DNA of 64,000 bases from JAYSYM01 sp964543475 (GCA_964543475.1 CAZIYJ010000003.1:310001-374000); one strand, 5' to 3'; counted from the first letter of the stretch, positions 32,687 through 42,344 are shown. Made by a program: numbers and translations. The notes: a model not told the origin generated them from the sequence alone.

Positions 32687-33625
32687 ATGATAGAAGTACG
32701 TCAATTAACGAAGTCTTACGGTGATCGTAAAGCCGTCGACAACATTAGTTTCACTGTTAACAAAGGTGAAGTTGTCGGATTTCTTGGGCCAAATGGTGCC
32801 GGCAAAACGACAACGATGAAAATCATCACAGGATTTATGGCTGCAACTCAAGGCTCAGTTTCAGTTGCGGGTTTTGATGTATTTGAAGATCCAATAGAAG
32901 TAAAAAAACGAATCGGGTATTTGCCAGAAACTCCGCCTGTCTATGGTGACATGCGTGTCGAAGAATTTTTGACCTTCGTTGCAAAACTTAAAGGTGTTGA
33001 TTCAAATAAAATTCGCTCGCAAGTCGACATGTCGATTCAAAAAACTGATTTGGGTTCGGTACGAAAGCGATTAATTCAAAATTTGTCTAAAGGCTATCGA
33101 CAACGAGTGGGGATTGCTCAGGCACTTGTCTCTAGCCCCGAAGTTCTCATTCTTGATGAGCCGACAGTTGGACTTGACCCTAGACAGGTCGCCGAGATTC
33201 GCGATGTCATCAAAGAACTCGCAGGACATCATACCGTTGTGCTTTCAACTCACATCTTGCCTGAAGTGCAAGCGACATGTCAGAGAATCATTATCATCAA
33301 CAAAGGGATCATTGTTGCTGAGGACACTCTCGAAGGAATTTCTAAGCGGACGACTCAAGCGTCAAAAGTGATTGTTCGGGTCACGACCTCATCTGAAGCG
33401 TTACTCACGGCAATCAGAAATATTCCTGGTGTTTCGCGAGTGAACAAAGACGGCAGCTTTATTTTTGTCGAGACTCCAAATGCCGATGCAGTTTCACAAC
33501 AAATCGCTTCAGTAGTGATCAGCCAGGGTGCTGGACTTCTCGAAATTAGAACTGAAAGTGCAAATCTCGAAGAAGTTTTCATTAAACTAACTTCTAAAGA
33601 AGAGCAGCAAGGAAAGAGAGTTTAA
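32687..33625 (+). CDS. ABC transporter ATP-binding protein (GldA-like)
   Basis: This 312-residue ATPase has Walker A GPNGAGKTT near residues 34-42, Q-loop region YLPETPPVYGDM, signature LSKGYRQRVGIAQAL, Walker B VLILDEPTVGLDP and the switch His in VLSTHIL. The extra C-terminal 80 residues are typical of the GldA/NosF/CcmA-like exporters. GATGGAGG precedes the ATG. It heads a run of genes (permease, GldG-like, DUF4340) known from gliding Bacteroidetes as GldA/F/G but also widespread in non-gliders. Confidence 0.92.
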   Translation: MIEVRQLTKSYGDRKAVDNISFTVNKGEVVGFLGPNGAGKTTTMKIITGFMAATQGSVSVAGFDVFEDPIEVKKRIGYLPETPPVYGDMRVEEFLTFVAKLKGVDSNKIRSQVDMSIQKTDLGSVRKRLIQNLSKGYRQRVGIAQALVSSPEVLILDEPTVGLDPRQVAEIRDVIKELAGHHTVVLSTHILPEVQATCQRIIIINKGIIVAEDTLEGISKRTTQASKVIVRVTTSSEALLTAIRNIPGVSRVNKDGSFIFVETPNADAVSQQIASVVISQGAGLLEIRTESANLEEVFIKLTSKEEQQGKRV

Positions 33626-33626
33626 G

Positions 33627-34394
33627 ATGAAAGGTATCTGGACAATTGCGATGAAAGATATCCGCAGCCTTTTTGTAAGCCCGCTTTTTTATTTGGTCGC
33701 CGGCGTCTGCACTTTGTTTTGGTCAATCTTCTTTTCTCTAAGCCTTCAAGAGTTCGCTGAAAGTTCGCAGATGATGATGAGTCAGATGGGCGGTGAAGGC
33801 GCAAGTATCAATTACGTAGTTTTTGCTCGTCACATTTCTCTTGTTAACTTTGTGATGATTCTTGCAGTCGCAGCATTCACAATGCGTTTGTTTGCAGAAG
33901 AAAAACGTCAACGAACTTTCGATTTACTACTCACTAGCCCGATCACAGCAACACAAATAACTGCCGGTAAGTTTTTTGGCGGAGTCGTCGTTTCTTGGGC
34001 ACTAGTCCTTCTCTCGGCAATTTATCCGGTCGTGACTGCACTGATCGTAAAAAGCGCTATGCTTCCGATCGTCGCAGCTTATCTTGGCCTCATGCTTGTC
34101 GTGGCTTGTTACGTGGGTGTGGGAATCTTTGCATCCTCTCTGACTGAGAGTTCATTTCTTGCAGTTATCATGGCGTTACTCGGAAATATTCTCCTTTGGT
34201 TTATGGGTTCATTTCTCGAAAGCGGCGAGGGACCATTTTGGCAAGCTGTTCATGCACAGCTGGCACTTGGAAACCATTTCGTAAATTTCTTACGAGGCGG
34301 AGTTCAACTGGCGAGCCTTGGTTATTTTCTCACTGTTATTGGACTACTTGTATTCGTCACTCAACGCGTAGTTGAGAGTAATCGCTGGAGGTAA
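33627..34394 (+). CDS. ABC-2 type permease (GldF-like)
   Basis: This 255-residue protein has six predicted membrane helices of the ABC-2 permease type, including the conserved FAEEKRQRTFDLLLTSPITATQI segment that follows helix 2 in GldF-like and NosY-like permeases. It starts one base after the ATPase stop and is the membrane part for it. The substrate is unknown. Confidence 0.88.
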   Translation: MKGIWTIAMKDIRSLFVSPLFYLVAGVCTLFWSIFFSLSLQEFAESSQMMMSQMGGEGASINYVVFARHISLVNFVMILAVAAFTMRLFAEEKRQRTFDLLLTSPITATQITAGKFFGGVVVSWALVLLSAIYPVVTALIVKSAMLPIVAAYLGLMLVVACYVGVGIFASSLTESSFLAVIMALLGNILLWFMGSFLESGEGPFWQAVHAQLALGNHFVNFLRGGVQLASLGYFLTVIGLLVFVTQRVVESNRWR

Positions 34395-34397
34395 GTT

Positions 34398-35933
34398 ATG
34401 AGTCGAATGGGAAAAGCCTGCTTATTACTGGCGTGTCTGTTTTTGATTGCAACGGGAGTCGCACGAATTGTGCTCGAAGTTTTTCATCCGAGTCTGTTCG
34501 TGCCGCTGACCTTGGGGTTGATCTTTTTGGCCGGAGCTGTTGTAAAGGACAATCGCCTCTACAAAGAATTCTTCTCGATGAGAACAACTAAAAACGGCAT
34601 TGCTATGGGCTGGTTGATAGTTCTAGGTTTCGTTGTATTTGCGTGTGTTAACTTTTTAGCGGTCCGATATAACAAGACTTGGGATTGGAGTGCTGAAGGA
34701 TTTAACTCTCTTTCGGAACAATCAATTAAAGTCGTAAAAAATCTAAAGTCTGAAGCAAAAGTCATTATGCTGAGCCGCCCTAATCAAGGCGAGCCAAGCC
34801 AAGAGGGTGAAGTAAAAAAAGAAGTTCAAGATTTAGTACGGCTTTACCAAAATCACACTGACAAACTAAACTTAGAAGTTCACAACGTACTTACTCGTCC
34901 CGATCTTGCGCAGAAATTTGAATTTAAGGCGGGTGCCTTCGGTCTTTTCGTTGAACATAACGAAAAGCATTTACGTGTGGAGCAAGCAAACGAAGAGTTT
35001 CTTACCAAAACTTTATTAAAGCTCACCAGAGACAAAAAGAAAGTCATTTATCTTCTTCAGGGGCATGCAGAGCGAGAACTCGAAGGCGAGAAACCAGAAA
35101 CAATTTCTGAATTCAAAAAAGATCTCGAGACCACTTACGATGTGAGATCGCTGACCTTGTTCCAGCAAGGCAATCGGGTGCCAGACGATGCGGAAGTTGT
35201 AATTTTAATCGGTCCGGGCCAAGAGCTTCTACCTCCTGAGATGAAAGCATTAAGAGACTATGCATTTCGTGGCGGCCATTTTCTAATCGCTGCAGACCCG
35301 GGAGAAAGACACGGCATAGCCAAAGTGATGAAAATGTTTGGTGTCGAATATCAAAACGATTTCGTTTTAGATATGAGAGCGATGGTGCCTGGCGCTGGAA
35401 ATGTTGCGGCTCTAGGCTCTGAGTACTCTATTGAAAATGAAATCACTAAGAGCATGAGTGGTAGCCCGAGTTTATTTTTACTCGCATCGTCGCTAAAACA
35501 AGCGCCTGATGCTTCAACTGACTGGAAGTTTGATAGTCTCGTTTCAACGAACGAGGCGACAGTTGCAACTGCGGAGTTAAAACAAAAACCTGAGATCACA
35601 AGTAAAGGTCCGCATATCCTTGCGATGTCGGTCACCGGAAAGCTTTCTGAACCAGAAGCAAAAGAATTCACGGCAATTCTTATTGGCGACAGCGATGTGT
35701 TCTCGAATCAGCTTTATCTTAAGTATGCCAACAGAGATCTTGCGATGAACTCGGCGGCCTCGTTAGCAAAAGACGAAGACATTATTTCGATTCGGCCTAA
35801 GCAGCCAAAAGGCACGACGTTGACGATTGCGCAAATGCCTGCGATTAAAATTCTCATTATTTCTTTGCTGATCTTACCTCTTTTACTTTTCTTAAGCAGC
35901 GGTGTGATTTGGTTTAGAAGGAGATCTGCTTAA
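34398..35933 (+). CDS. GldG-like ABC transporter auxiliary protein
   Basis: This 511-residue protein has two N-terminal membrane helices, a large extracytoplasmic alpha/beta domain (about 85-470; SEQSIKVVKNLKSEAKVIML, YLLQGHAERELEGEKPETIS, VVILIGPGQELLPPEMKAL) and a C-terminal helix. The outer domain matches the GldG/ABC-2 auxiliary (type IX-related uncharacterised) family. It starts three bases after the permease stop and overlaps the DUF4340 gene (TAATG). It likely forms a complex with them. Confidence 0.85.
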   Translation: MSRMGKACLLLACLFLIATGVARIVLEVFHPSLFVPLTLGLIFLAGAVVKDNRLYKEFFSMRTTKNGIAMGWLIVLGFVVFACVNFLAVRYNKTWDWSAEGFNSLSEQSIKVVKNLKSEAKVIMLSRPNQGEPSQEGEVKKEVQDLVRLYQNHTDKLNLEVHNVLTRPDLAQKFEFKAGAFGLFVEHNEKHLRVEQANEEFLTKTLLKLTRDKKKVIYLLQGHAERELEGEKPETISEFKKDLETTYDVRSLTLFQQGNRVPDDAEVVILIGPGQELLPPEMKALRDYAFRGGHFLIAADPGERHGIAKVMKMFGVEYQNDFVLDMRAMVPGAGNVAALGSEYSIENEITKSMSGSPSLFLLASSLKQAPDASTDWKFDSLVSTNEATVATAELKQKPEITSKGPHILAMSVTGKLSEPEAKEFTAILIGDSDVFSNQLYLKYANRDLAMNSAASLAKDEDIISIRPKQPKGTTLTIAQMPAIKILIISLLILPLLLFLSSGVIWFRRRSA

Positions 35934-37336
35934 TGGCGCGCTCGAAAAAAGGGCTCAGTGGCTCCGTAATTTTCAGCATTCTCGTTGTAGCCCTAGCTGC
36001 TTACATTTTCTTTTTCGAATATCGAAAAGGCGAGAAAGACAAAGAGCATAAGGCAAGTGAGGCCAAAATTTTTTCAGGCCTTGATGTCTCTAAGATTCAA
36101 GGTTTGATCGTTTCTCCGAATTCAATGAACTCAAGCGCGGATATAAAAGTCGCGAAGCTTGGTGGTGTATGGCGAGTCACGGCTCCGCTGAATGACGTCG
36201 CTGACAAAGATGCCGTCGAAACTTTTATCAACACGCTCCTTGAAGAAACGACGCAAGACGGTCTTGGAGCTGACGCAGCTGACTCAAAAACTTATGGTCT
36301 TGATCAGCCAAAAGGGTCAGTGACTCTAACCACGCTTACGGGCGATGACATTCAAATACGAATCGGCTCGATCAAAGCTTACGACGGAAGCTTGTACGCC
36401 ACCGTCTCAAATAAACCCGGGACCTTCTTGGTTTCGAATGTTTGGAGCGCGTACGTCGATAAAAAGCCGAATGACTTTCGAAGCAGGAGAGTAAAGCGCG
36501 GAGTCTTCGAAGGGTGGGATCGAATCGTTACAAAGGTTTCGGGGAAGCAGCGCCTAGAGCTAAAAAAGGTCGACGGCGAATGGCAGTCAGTTCCTAAGTC
36601 CGAGATACCTATTCATCTTAACTTAGTTGAGGGGTTTATTTTTCAAATCGTGAATCTTGAGATTTTAGACTTCGTCTCAGAAATGAAAACCGATCTTTCG
36701 CGGCACGGACTAAGTTCACCCCAAGTTGAAACTCATCTGTCAGGAATAAAAGAAAATAAGCCCTACGATTTTAAGCTCATGCTTTCGCCGAAAGCTCCTG
36801 ATGGTGAAAAGCAGCATGCAGCTGCGACTAGCACAGATTTAACCGGAGTTGTAAAAGTTTATTCAGCGATTATAAACGTCGCTCAGAAAACGCGCGAAGA
36901 CTTCTTTGATCGGCGTTATCCATTTCAGTACGATCCGACGCAAGCGATGAAAGTTCGTATCTCAACTCCAGAACTCAAGTTAGTGACTGAAAAGAAAGAC
37001 GGAAAGTGGTCGAAAGGCCCACAAGTTGAAGAGCTTGTGAAAGCTATTTCTCGCATGGAGGCTTCTGGTTACTTAAAAGAAAAGGGTAGAGGACTAGCGC
37101 CTCCGAAGAACAAGATCGAAGTCTTTAATGAGAAAGGCGAAGTTCTTATCAGTTTAGTTTGGGGAGATGAGTACCTGCCTCAAATCGATGATCCTGCCAA
37201 TACAGGTTTGAAATTCAATTACGCAACTACAAGTAAAGTTCCAAAATACGTACTCTCTCTCAAGCAAGTACAGATCGAAGAACTTCCGCTGAAGTCATTG
37301 TTTGTCGCAGCTGCAAAGAAAGAAGCAACTCCATGA
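35933..37336 (+). CDS. DUF4340-domain membrane-anchored protein
   Basis: This 467-residue protein has one N-terminal membrane helix (VIFSILVVALAAYIFFFEY) and a long periplasmic part with repeated DUF4340 features (GGVWRVTAPLNDVADKDAVE, TYGLDQPKGSVTL, KDGKWSKGPQVEELVKAI). DUF4340 proteins commonly follow GldG-like genes and probably act with that transporter. It overlaps the GldG-like gene by one base and the GHMP kinase gene by four. Confidence 0.85.
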   Translation: MARSKKGLSGSVIFSILVVALAAYIFFFEYRKGEKDKEHKASEAKIFSGLDVSKIQGLIVSPNSMNSSADIKVAKLGGVWRVTAPLNDVADKDAVETFINTLLEETTQDGLGADAADSKTYGLDQPKGSVTLTTLTGDDIQIRIGSIKAYDGSLYATVSNKPGTFLVSNVWSAYVDKKPNDFRSRRVKRGVFEGWDRIVTKVSGKQRLELKKVDGEWQSVPKSEIPIHLNLVEGFIFQIVNLEILDFVSEMKTDLSRHGLSSPQVETHLSGIKENKPYDFKLMLSPKAPDGEKQHAAATSTDLTGVVKVYSAIINVAQKTREDFFDRRYPFQYDPTQAMKVRISTPELKLVTEKKDGKWSKGPQVEELVKAISRMEASGYLKEKGRGLAPPKNKIEVFNEKGEVLISLVWGDEYLPQIDDPANTGLKFNYATTSKVPKYVLSLKQVQIEELPLKSLFVAAAKKEATP

Positions 37337-38316
37337 ACGAAATTTACGAACGCTCACCGACACGAGTCGACTTGGCTGGCGGAACTTTAGATTGCTGGCC
37401 ACTTTATTTATTCCTCGATAATCCAGTGACGGTGAATGTCGCGATCGATATTTTTACGCATTGCTGGCTCACTGAGCGCAATGACTCAAAAATCGTCTTA
37501 GAGAGCGATGACCTTAAAGTAAAAAAGGAATACCCAGATCTTCAGGCTGCGATCACCGACACGCAGCCAGAGTTTGAGTTGTACCGTGCACATTTAAAAT
37601 TTTGGCATCCCACAAAGGGCCTTCATTTAAGAACGAAGTCTGAGTCGCCAATCGGTGGCGGTCTCGGCGGAAGCTCAAGTCTCTGTATCTCGATGTTAAA
37701 GGCATTCACTAAGTGGATGGGCGCCCAAATCGATCAATATGAAATGGTGAGAGTCGCCTCTCACATTGAAGCGCAGGTTTTACAAAAGCCGACGGGAACC
37801 CAAGATTATTTTCCTCCAATCTTTGGCGGCGTTTGCTTTATTGAATATGGAGTGCCGGGTCCGCGAATTACAAAAGGCGAATTTAATCACGAGGCATTTG
37901 AAGGCCGCTTCCTACTTGTCTACACGGGTAAGCAGCATCATTCGGGTATTAACAACTGGCAGGTTATCAAAAATTACCTCGATGGTGATCCAAAGCCCAA
38001 GGCTGCACTTCAGAAATTAGCCGTGGTTTCAAAGGATCTTCAAAAAGCTTGGATCGAACGAAGAATTGAAGATCTCCCAAAACTTTTTGACCGCGAATAT
38101 GATGCAAGAACAGAGCTCTCAGAAGGTTTTTCGAGCCCTGAGATCAAGAAACTGAAGTCTTTAGCCACTTCAGTGGGTGCGTCAGCTAAGATTTGTGGCG
38201 CTGGCGGCGGCGGATGTGTTTTAATTTGGTGTCCCGACAAGCAAACAGAAAAGATGGCTAAACTCTGCGAAGAAAATAAGTTTACCGTTTTGAAAACCAA
38301 ACCTTGGCAAGGATAA
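37333..38316 (+). CDS. GHMP-family sugar/mevalonate-type kinase
   Basis: This 327-residue cytoplasmic kinase has N-terminal RSPTRVDLAGGTLDCWPLY, the ATP-binding motif PIGGGLGGSSSL near residues 107-119 and the C-terminal CGAGGGGCVLIW motif of GHMP kinases. It resembles COG2605 members such as heptose-7-phosphate kinase and galactokinase-like enzymes. The substrate is probably a sugar (inference). Its start overlaps the DUF4340 gene (ATGA), and the DUF429 gene begins on the next base after its stop. Confidence 0.85.
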   Translation: MNEIYERSPTRVDLAGGTLDCWPLYLFLDNPVTVNVAIDIFTHCWLTERNDSKIVLESDDLKVKKEYPDLQAAITDTQPEFELYRAHLKFWHPTKGLHLRTKSESPIGGGLGGSSSLCISMLKAFTKWMGAQIDQYEMVRVASHIEAQVLQKPTGTQDYFPPIFGGVCFIEYGVPGPRITKGEFNHEAFEGRFLLVYTGKQHHSGINNWQVIKNYLDGDPKPKAALQKLAVVSKDLQKAWIERRIEDLPKLFDREYDARTELSEGFSSPEIKKLKSLATSVGASAKICGAGGGGCVLIWCPDKQTEKMAKLCEENKFTVLKTKPWQG

Positions 38317-39162
38317 ATGGCTGCTTCACCGAGACCACTTCAAATTTATAGATTTGCCGGAGTGTCTCTCGGTGGCGGTAAGACCGACAAAACCTCGATT
38401 GCAATTCTTGAGTACTATCCAGAACAAAAGAGAATTTTCTTAAGAACTCTTCGCGATAAGATCAAAGGCGACGCCGAAGTTTCTGCCGATGCTCGTATTC
38501 ATGCCTTGTTCACCGAAGAAGAGCCAAACATTCATACGATTGCGTTCGACGTTCCCTTGCAAGTTCCTAAGTGTCTTCGCTGTGCTTTAAAATGCCCTGG
38601 CTATGAAGCTTGTAAAGAGCCCGAAATTAAATATCTTTGGGCACTCCATAAAAAGAAAACGGCAAAGAAAAAACCGGTTAAGCTTTTCACTCCCTACACC
38701 GAACGATGTGCAGAAGCTTTCATTGCGACTGACCTTGAAGAAATATTTCATCCGCAGCATGCCCTTGGCGCGAACTACGCGCCTCTCACTGCAAGAGCAT
38801 TTTTCATTCGTCGTCGCCTCGGTAAAAAAATCGCAGCCGTCGAGGTGTATCCAAAGCTTTCGCTCTGGAGAATTGGCATTGATTTAAAAGTTCAAAAAAC
38901 ACATTTGCGAAATCACAAGCTAGCAGTCGGAGGGGATGAAGCACGCCTTGCAATCCTTAAAGCTCTTGCTGAGCGCGAAATCTGTTTCGTTTACCAGCAA
39001 GACACAAAGACTATGGTTGATAATGCGATGGCATTTGACGCCTTCATTTGTGCGCTCACTGCGTTTCTTAAGTTCCGAGGACAGTGCGAGAAGCCTCCCA
39101 CCGGTTTTCCAAAGCAAGAGCCATGGATCGAATTCCCATTGAAAGCCATCAGCTGGTTCTAG
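38317..39162 (+). CDS. DUF429-family protein (RNase H-like fold)
   Basis: This 281-residue protein starts FAGVSLGGGKTDKTSIAIL, has an acidic strand FDVPLQVP after a Cys cluster (CLRCALKCPGYEAC), then AVEVYPKLSLW and the C-terminal DNAMAFDAFICALTAF. Together these are the pattern of DUF429, an RNase H-like superfamily of unknown activity. The four closely spaced Cys may bind a metal. The gene directly abuts the GHMP kinase stop codon and closes the run; a hairpin follows. Confidence 0.75.
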   Translation: MAASPRPLQIYRFAGVSLGGGKTDKTSIAILEYYPEQKRIFLRTLRDKIKGDAEVSADARIHALFTEEEPNIHTIAFDVPLQVPKCLRCALKCPGYEACKEPEIKYLWALHKKKTAKKKPVKLFTPYTERCAEAFIATDLEEIFHPQHALGANYAPLTARAFFIRRRLGKKIAAVEVYPKLSLWRIGIDLKVQKTHLRNHKLAVGGDEARLAILKALAEREICFVYQQDTKTMVDNAMAFDAFICALTAFLKFRGQCEKPPTGFPKQEPWIEFPLKAISWF

Positions 39163-39183
39163 GCGCGTGGGCCCTAAGAGGGG

Positions 39184-39208
39184 AGGGTGTCAAAAGAGTA
39201 GACACCCT
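39184..39208 (+). terminator. Hairpin after the ABC/GHMP/DUF429 operon
   Basis: AGGGTGTC and GACACCCT pair perfectly around nine bases, 21 bases after the last stop. The T-run is missing, so termination strength is uncertain. Confidence 0.5.
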
Positions 39209-39272
39209 GCCTTGAATAGATTTTAGCTAAGCCTCGATTTCTCAGGCACTTTAAGTGCATTAGATCTCTCGT

Positions 39273-40166
39273 ATGAAAACAAAAGCTGCCTTCACATCAT
39301 TATTAGGTCTCGCTGTTGCCACTTCTATCTTTGCCGGAAGCACCGCTCATGCTCAGATGCGGACTAACGTTGCTCCGAAAAAGACAACTGCGAAAAGCAC
39401 TTTAAAAACGAACGTAGCAACGGTTAAACCAGCCGCAGAGAAAGCGTCGCCGTTTAGCCTCAATATTTCAGAAACTTATTACGGGTATGCGCAGAACGAA
39501 GGTAACTACCTCGAGAGTTGGCTAACTGCTGGCTACGCGTTCAGTGAAAGTGTGTCTTTATCATTAGAAACAGGCTTCGACGCTCACATGGAAAAACAAG
39601 AGAAGAATGCTGGTTACGATCTTGAAGCAAATTTAATGGTCAGAGGTTTGGAGATTGCAAAAGACTTTAAATTTTCGGCAGGTTTAATCGGTGCGATGGC
39701 TACTTCTCGTGCTTCTCGCGATAAAAATATGATCGGTCAGTATGGCGCGCGAGGGAACTTCAGTCTTAAAATCGGAGCTCTTTCATTCGGGCTTGATAAC
39801 AACTTTTATCAAAATGCTTATAAGAGTGCGCCTATCGCGACTCCGGAAGCTGACCTCTTTGAGGGTAATGACGATAAACGATTCTATGGCAACGAATTCA
39901 CTCGTGCGACAACAGTTCTATCTTCAGGTATTCCAGTTGGTCCGGTTACTTTGAAGAACGACGTACGTTATCGCCAGTCAACGCCTTACGAAGGTGAAGA
40001 AACTCGCTCGGTTCGTTACCGTACTCGAGTTTCTTACGGAATCATGGAGAACTTGTCTGCCACTGCCGGCGCATGGTGGTCTCAGAAGGTGACGGACCCA
40101 AAGCGTGCTCCATTCTTCAACGAAAAGAACCGCACATTGTTCCTAAGCCTCTCGCTCGACGTATAG
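39273..40166 (+). CDS. Outer-membrane beta-barrel-like protein
   Basis: This 297-residue protein has a signal peptide ending near TAHAQ and a Lys/Thr-rich spacer. A series of amphipathic strands follows (YLESWLTAGYAFSESVSLSL, GPVTLKNDVRYRQSTPY, ENLSATAGAWWSQKV), ending in LFLSLSLDV. It is likely a 10-12-stranded barrel; function unknown. It stands alone between two hairpins. Confidence 0.7.
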   Translation: MKTKAAFTSLLGLAVATSIFAGSTAHAQMRTNVAPKKTTAKSTLKTNVATVKPAAEKASPFSLNISETYYGYAQNEGNYLESWLTAGYAFSESVSLSLETGFDAHMEKQEKNAGYDLEANLMVRGLEIAKDFKFSAGLIGAMATSRASRDKNMIGQYGARGNFSLKIGALSFGLDNNFYQNAYKSAPIATPEADLFEGNDDKRFYGNEFTRATTVLSSGIPVGPVTLKNDVRYRQSTPYEGEETRSVRYRTRVSYGIMENLSATAGAWWSQKVTDPKRAPFFNEKNRTLFLSLSLDV

Positions 40167-40189
40167 TTCTGATGGCCTAAGGGCTTGCG

Positions 40190-40240
40190 CGAGGCGTTGT
40201 CTAAAAACTCAGACATCTTTGTCGTAGACACAGCGCCTCG
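40190..40240. repeat. Long imperfect inverted repeat upstream of the periplasmic protein
   Basis: CGAGGCGTTGTCTA (40190) and TAGACACAGCGCCTCG (40225) pair with small bulges around 21 bases. The structure ends 19 bases before the next ATG, where it could act as leader RNA or as an end for the upstream transcript. Confidence 0.5.
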
Positions 40241-40258
40241 ACTCCATAAAATAGAGTC

Positions 40259-41236
40259 ATGAAAATCCTGCTCCTTTCAATTTTCTCGATCACCCAGTTG
40301 TTCGCCGGAGCAGCGCTCGCCCAAATTTCTGAGCCGGGCCCGAAGGCGATCAATATTGAGCACCAACTCATTCGCCGACTTGCGGTTTTTCCCTTAAAAA
40401 CAGACACCGATAAAGTTAAAGCTGTTGAAGAGGCCTGGTGGCAGACTCGCGAAGAGCTTTCGGGCACACGTCGATTCTTAGTCGCAAGCAAGCAGTTCAT
40501 GGTGAAGAACGAGGCTTATCGCCCACGTTCAGTCCTAGAGCCTGCTGACGCAATTGTCCTAGGGCGCCTCCTCGATGCTCACGCTTTGATTACCGGAGAG
40601 CTTAATGGACGTACGCTCACTATGACTGTTTACGATGCCGCTAACGGTTTCGTTCTCTGGAGCAAAACTTCTGAGCTTAGAGCAACCACTGCCGCAAGTG
40701 ACCAGCTTCCAACAGCGGCTAAGAAACTCATTGGTGACTTCATTGCATCTGTCCCTTACCAGGCGTTTCAGATAGTCGATCCACTTATCGGTCGAGCTAC
40801 TTACAGCGATGGCTCACAAACACTTTCGCAAATTGACGTGGGTGTCGAAAGTGCTGCTCAAGTTGGTGATGCAGTTCAGTGGGTAAGAATTGGATACGAG
40901 TCAAATAAGCCGGTCTTTCAAGGTGGCGGAAAAATTTCTGCGATTGCCGAAGGAAGAGTAGTGAAAGTGTCTCAAGGTATCGCGACGGTTGAAATCACTC
41001 GAGCAGTTCGACGAGACTTGATCAAAGAATTCTCGCTTGTGCGTTTGCCTCGAGAGTTCGAGCGCCTGCAGGCTCAGTTCGCGATCAAAGACGATGAATT
41101 AAAGGCAACAACAGATCTTAAGCTGCTTTCACCTGAAGCAGCGCCAATGGAAACTGTCCGCAAAGAACGTAAACCATTACTCACAACCGGAAGTGTGCTT
41201 GCAAGTATTGCTGCCTTCCTCTTGCTGGCTTTTTGA
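40259..41236 (+). CDS. Exported protein with C-terminal hydrophobic helix
   Basis: This 325-residue protein has a signal peptide (ends near ALAQ). An alpha/beta domain (RRLAVFPLKTDTD, LLDAHALITGELNGRTLTMTVYDAANG) resembles periplasmic domains that bind or assemble, like TolB-N or CsgG-like folds (suggestive only). A beta-barrel-like domain follows (about 180-265) and a C-terminal hydrophobic helix (SVLASIAAFLLLAF). It may be anchored in the inner or outer membrane. The HAD-type gene begins 13 bases later. Confidence 0.65.
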   Translation: MKILLLSIFSITQLFAGAALAQISEPGPKAINIEHQLIRRLAVFPLKTDTDKVKAVEEAWWQTREELSGTRRFLVASKQFMVKNEAYRPRSVLEPADAIVLGRLLDAHALITGELNGRTLTMTVYDAANGFVLWSKTSELRATTAASDQLPTAAKKLIGDFIASVPYQAFQIVDPLIGRATYSDGSQTLSQIDVGVESAAQVGDAVQWVRIGYESNKPVFQGGGKISAIAEGRVVKVSQGIATVEITRAVRRDLIKEFSLVRLPREFERLQAQFAIKDDELKATTDLKLLSPEAAPMETVRKERKPLLTTGSVLASIAAFLLLAF

Positions 41237-41249
41237 TGGGCGATAGGTA

Positions 41250-42326
41250 ATGGCTGACTGGAAAACTCGAGCTCACATCTCAGGCGACGTCGTATTCTTT
41301 AAATACTCAGAAGCCGAAATCGAAAAAACTTTCGAAGAAGTCTTTGTCTGGGATCTCGATAAGACCTACCTCGACACTCACTTCGGCACGATTAAAGAAG
41401 TTTGGCGAACGGCAGTTGAAAAAGCCTTTCAAAAGCAAAATATTCCAGGCACAGCTTCATTGGTTAGAGCCATTAAAGAGTACTGGATCGAAGAGCGCGG
41501 CCGTTCTGCTTTTCCAATTTTCTTTATCACAGCTTCTCCTCCACAAATGGAAAACAAGATTCGCGAGAAGCTAGAGATCGATTCGATTTTACCACTGGGC
41601 GGATACTACAAAGACAACTTGAGAAATCTTAAGCCCGGACGTTTATCGCGTCTTACTCATCAGGTAGGCTTTAAACTTCAAGCGTTACTTCAACTTCGCT
41701 TGAGATTGCGTGATGACGTCAGGCAGATCCTTTGGGGTGATGATTCAGAGTCCGATGCGATCATTTACTCGCTTTACTCTGATATTTGCGCTCGCCGCTG
41801 GAATGAAAAAGATTTACTGAACATTCTCCGTGGTCTTCATGTGGTCGGCTCTCAAACCGAAACGATCTTGGACCTTCAAGACCAAATTACTCCGGGCGAT
41901 CCAGTCGAAAAAATCTATATTAACTTAGCTACCGACACGGACTCTGAATATTACTTAAAGTTTGGCCGACGGACGATTCCAAGTACGAATTCATTCCAAA
42001 CTGCGCTCGATCTATTTCAAGATCATCGGTTGAAAACAGAGCAAGTGATTCATGTCGCTCAAGACATGTTAATGAATTACGGCTTCACTCAAGACGAGCT
42101 TCAATCAAGCTTTGATAACTTGGTTCGCCGCCGAATTTTAAGCGACGAGAGCGTCGCCCGAATTTTGCCATCTCTTCAAGAGCAAAAACTTTTCCCCTCT
42201 GACTTCGCAACAACGATCGAGCCCGCAAAGGTCACTGATCGGGTAGGGAACAGAGTGTACGGCCTTTATGGCGTCACAGAGCCTTGGGTCCCTGACCACA
42301 TCGACTACCTCCACGACTTCCGTTAA
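41250..42326 (+). CDS. HAD-superfamily phosphatase, APP1/DUF2183-like
   Basis: This 358-residue protein has the HAD nucleophile motif VWDLDKTYLDT (Asp35, Asp37), motif II FITASPPQM near residue 93, a basic RLTHQVGFK helix and the acidic motif IV WGDDSESDAI near 165. The order and the ITASP form resemble the APP1 (DUF2183) phosphatidate phosphatases. The C-terminal 150 residues are extra and helical. Likely a cytoplasmic phosphatase on lipid or another phosphomonoester; substrate inferred only from the family. Confidence 0.7.
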   Translation: MADWKTRAHISGDVVFFKYSEAEIEKTFEEVFVWDLDKTYLDTHFGTIKEVWRTAVEKAFQKQNIPGTASLVRAIKEYWIEERGRSAFPIFFITASPPQMENKIREKLEIDSILPLGGYYKDNLRNLKPGRLSRLTHQVGFKLQALLQLRLRLRDDVRQILWGDDSESDAIIYSLYSDICARRWNEKDLLNILRGLHVVGSQTETILDLQDQITPGDPVEKIYINLATDTDSEYYLKFGRRTIPSTNSFQTALDLFQDHRLKTEQVIHVAQDMLMNYGFTQDELQSSFDNLVRRRILSDESVARILPSLQEQKLFPSDFATTIEPAKVTDRVGNRVYGLYGVTEPWVPDHIDYLHDFR

Positions 42327-42344
42327 TCGCCTGTTTCGCAAAAA

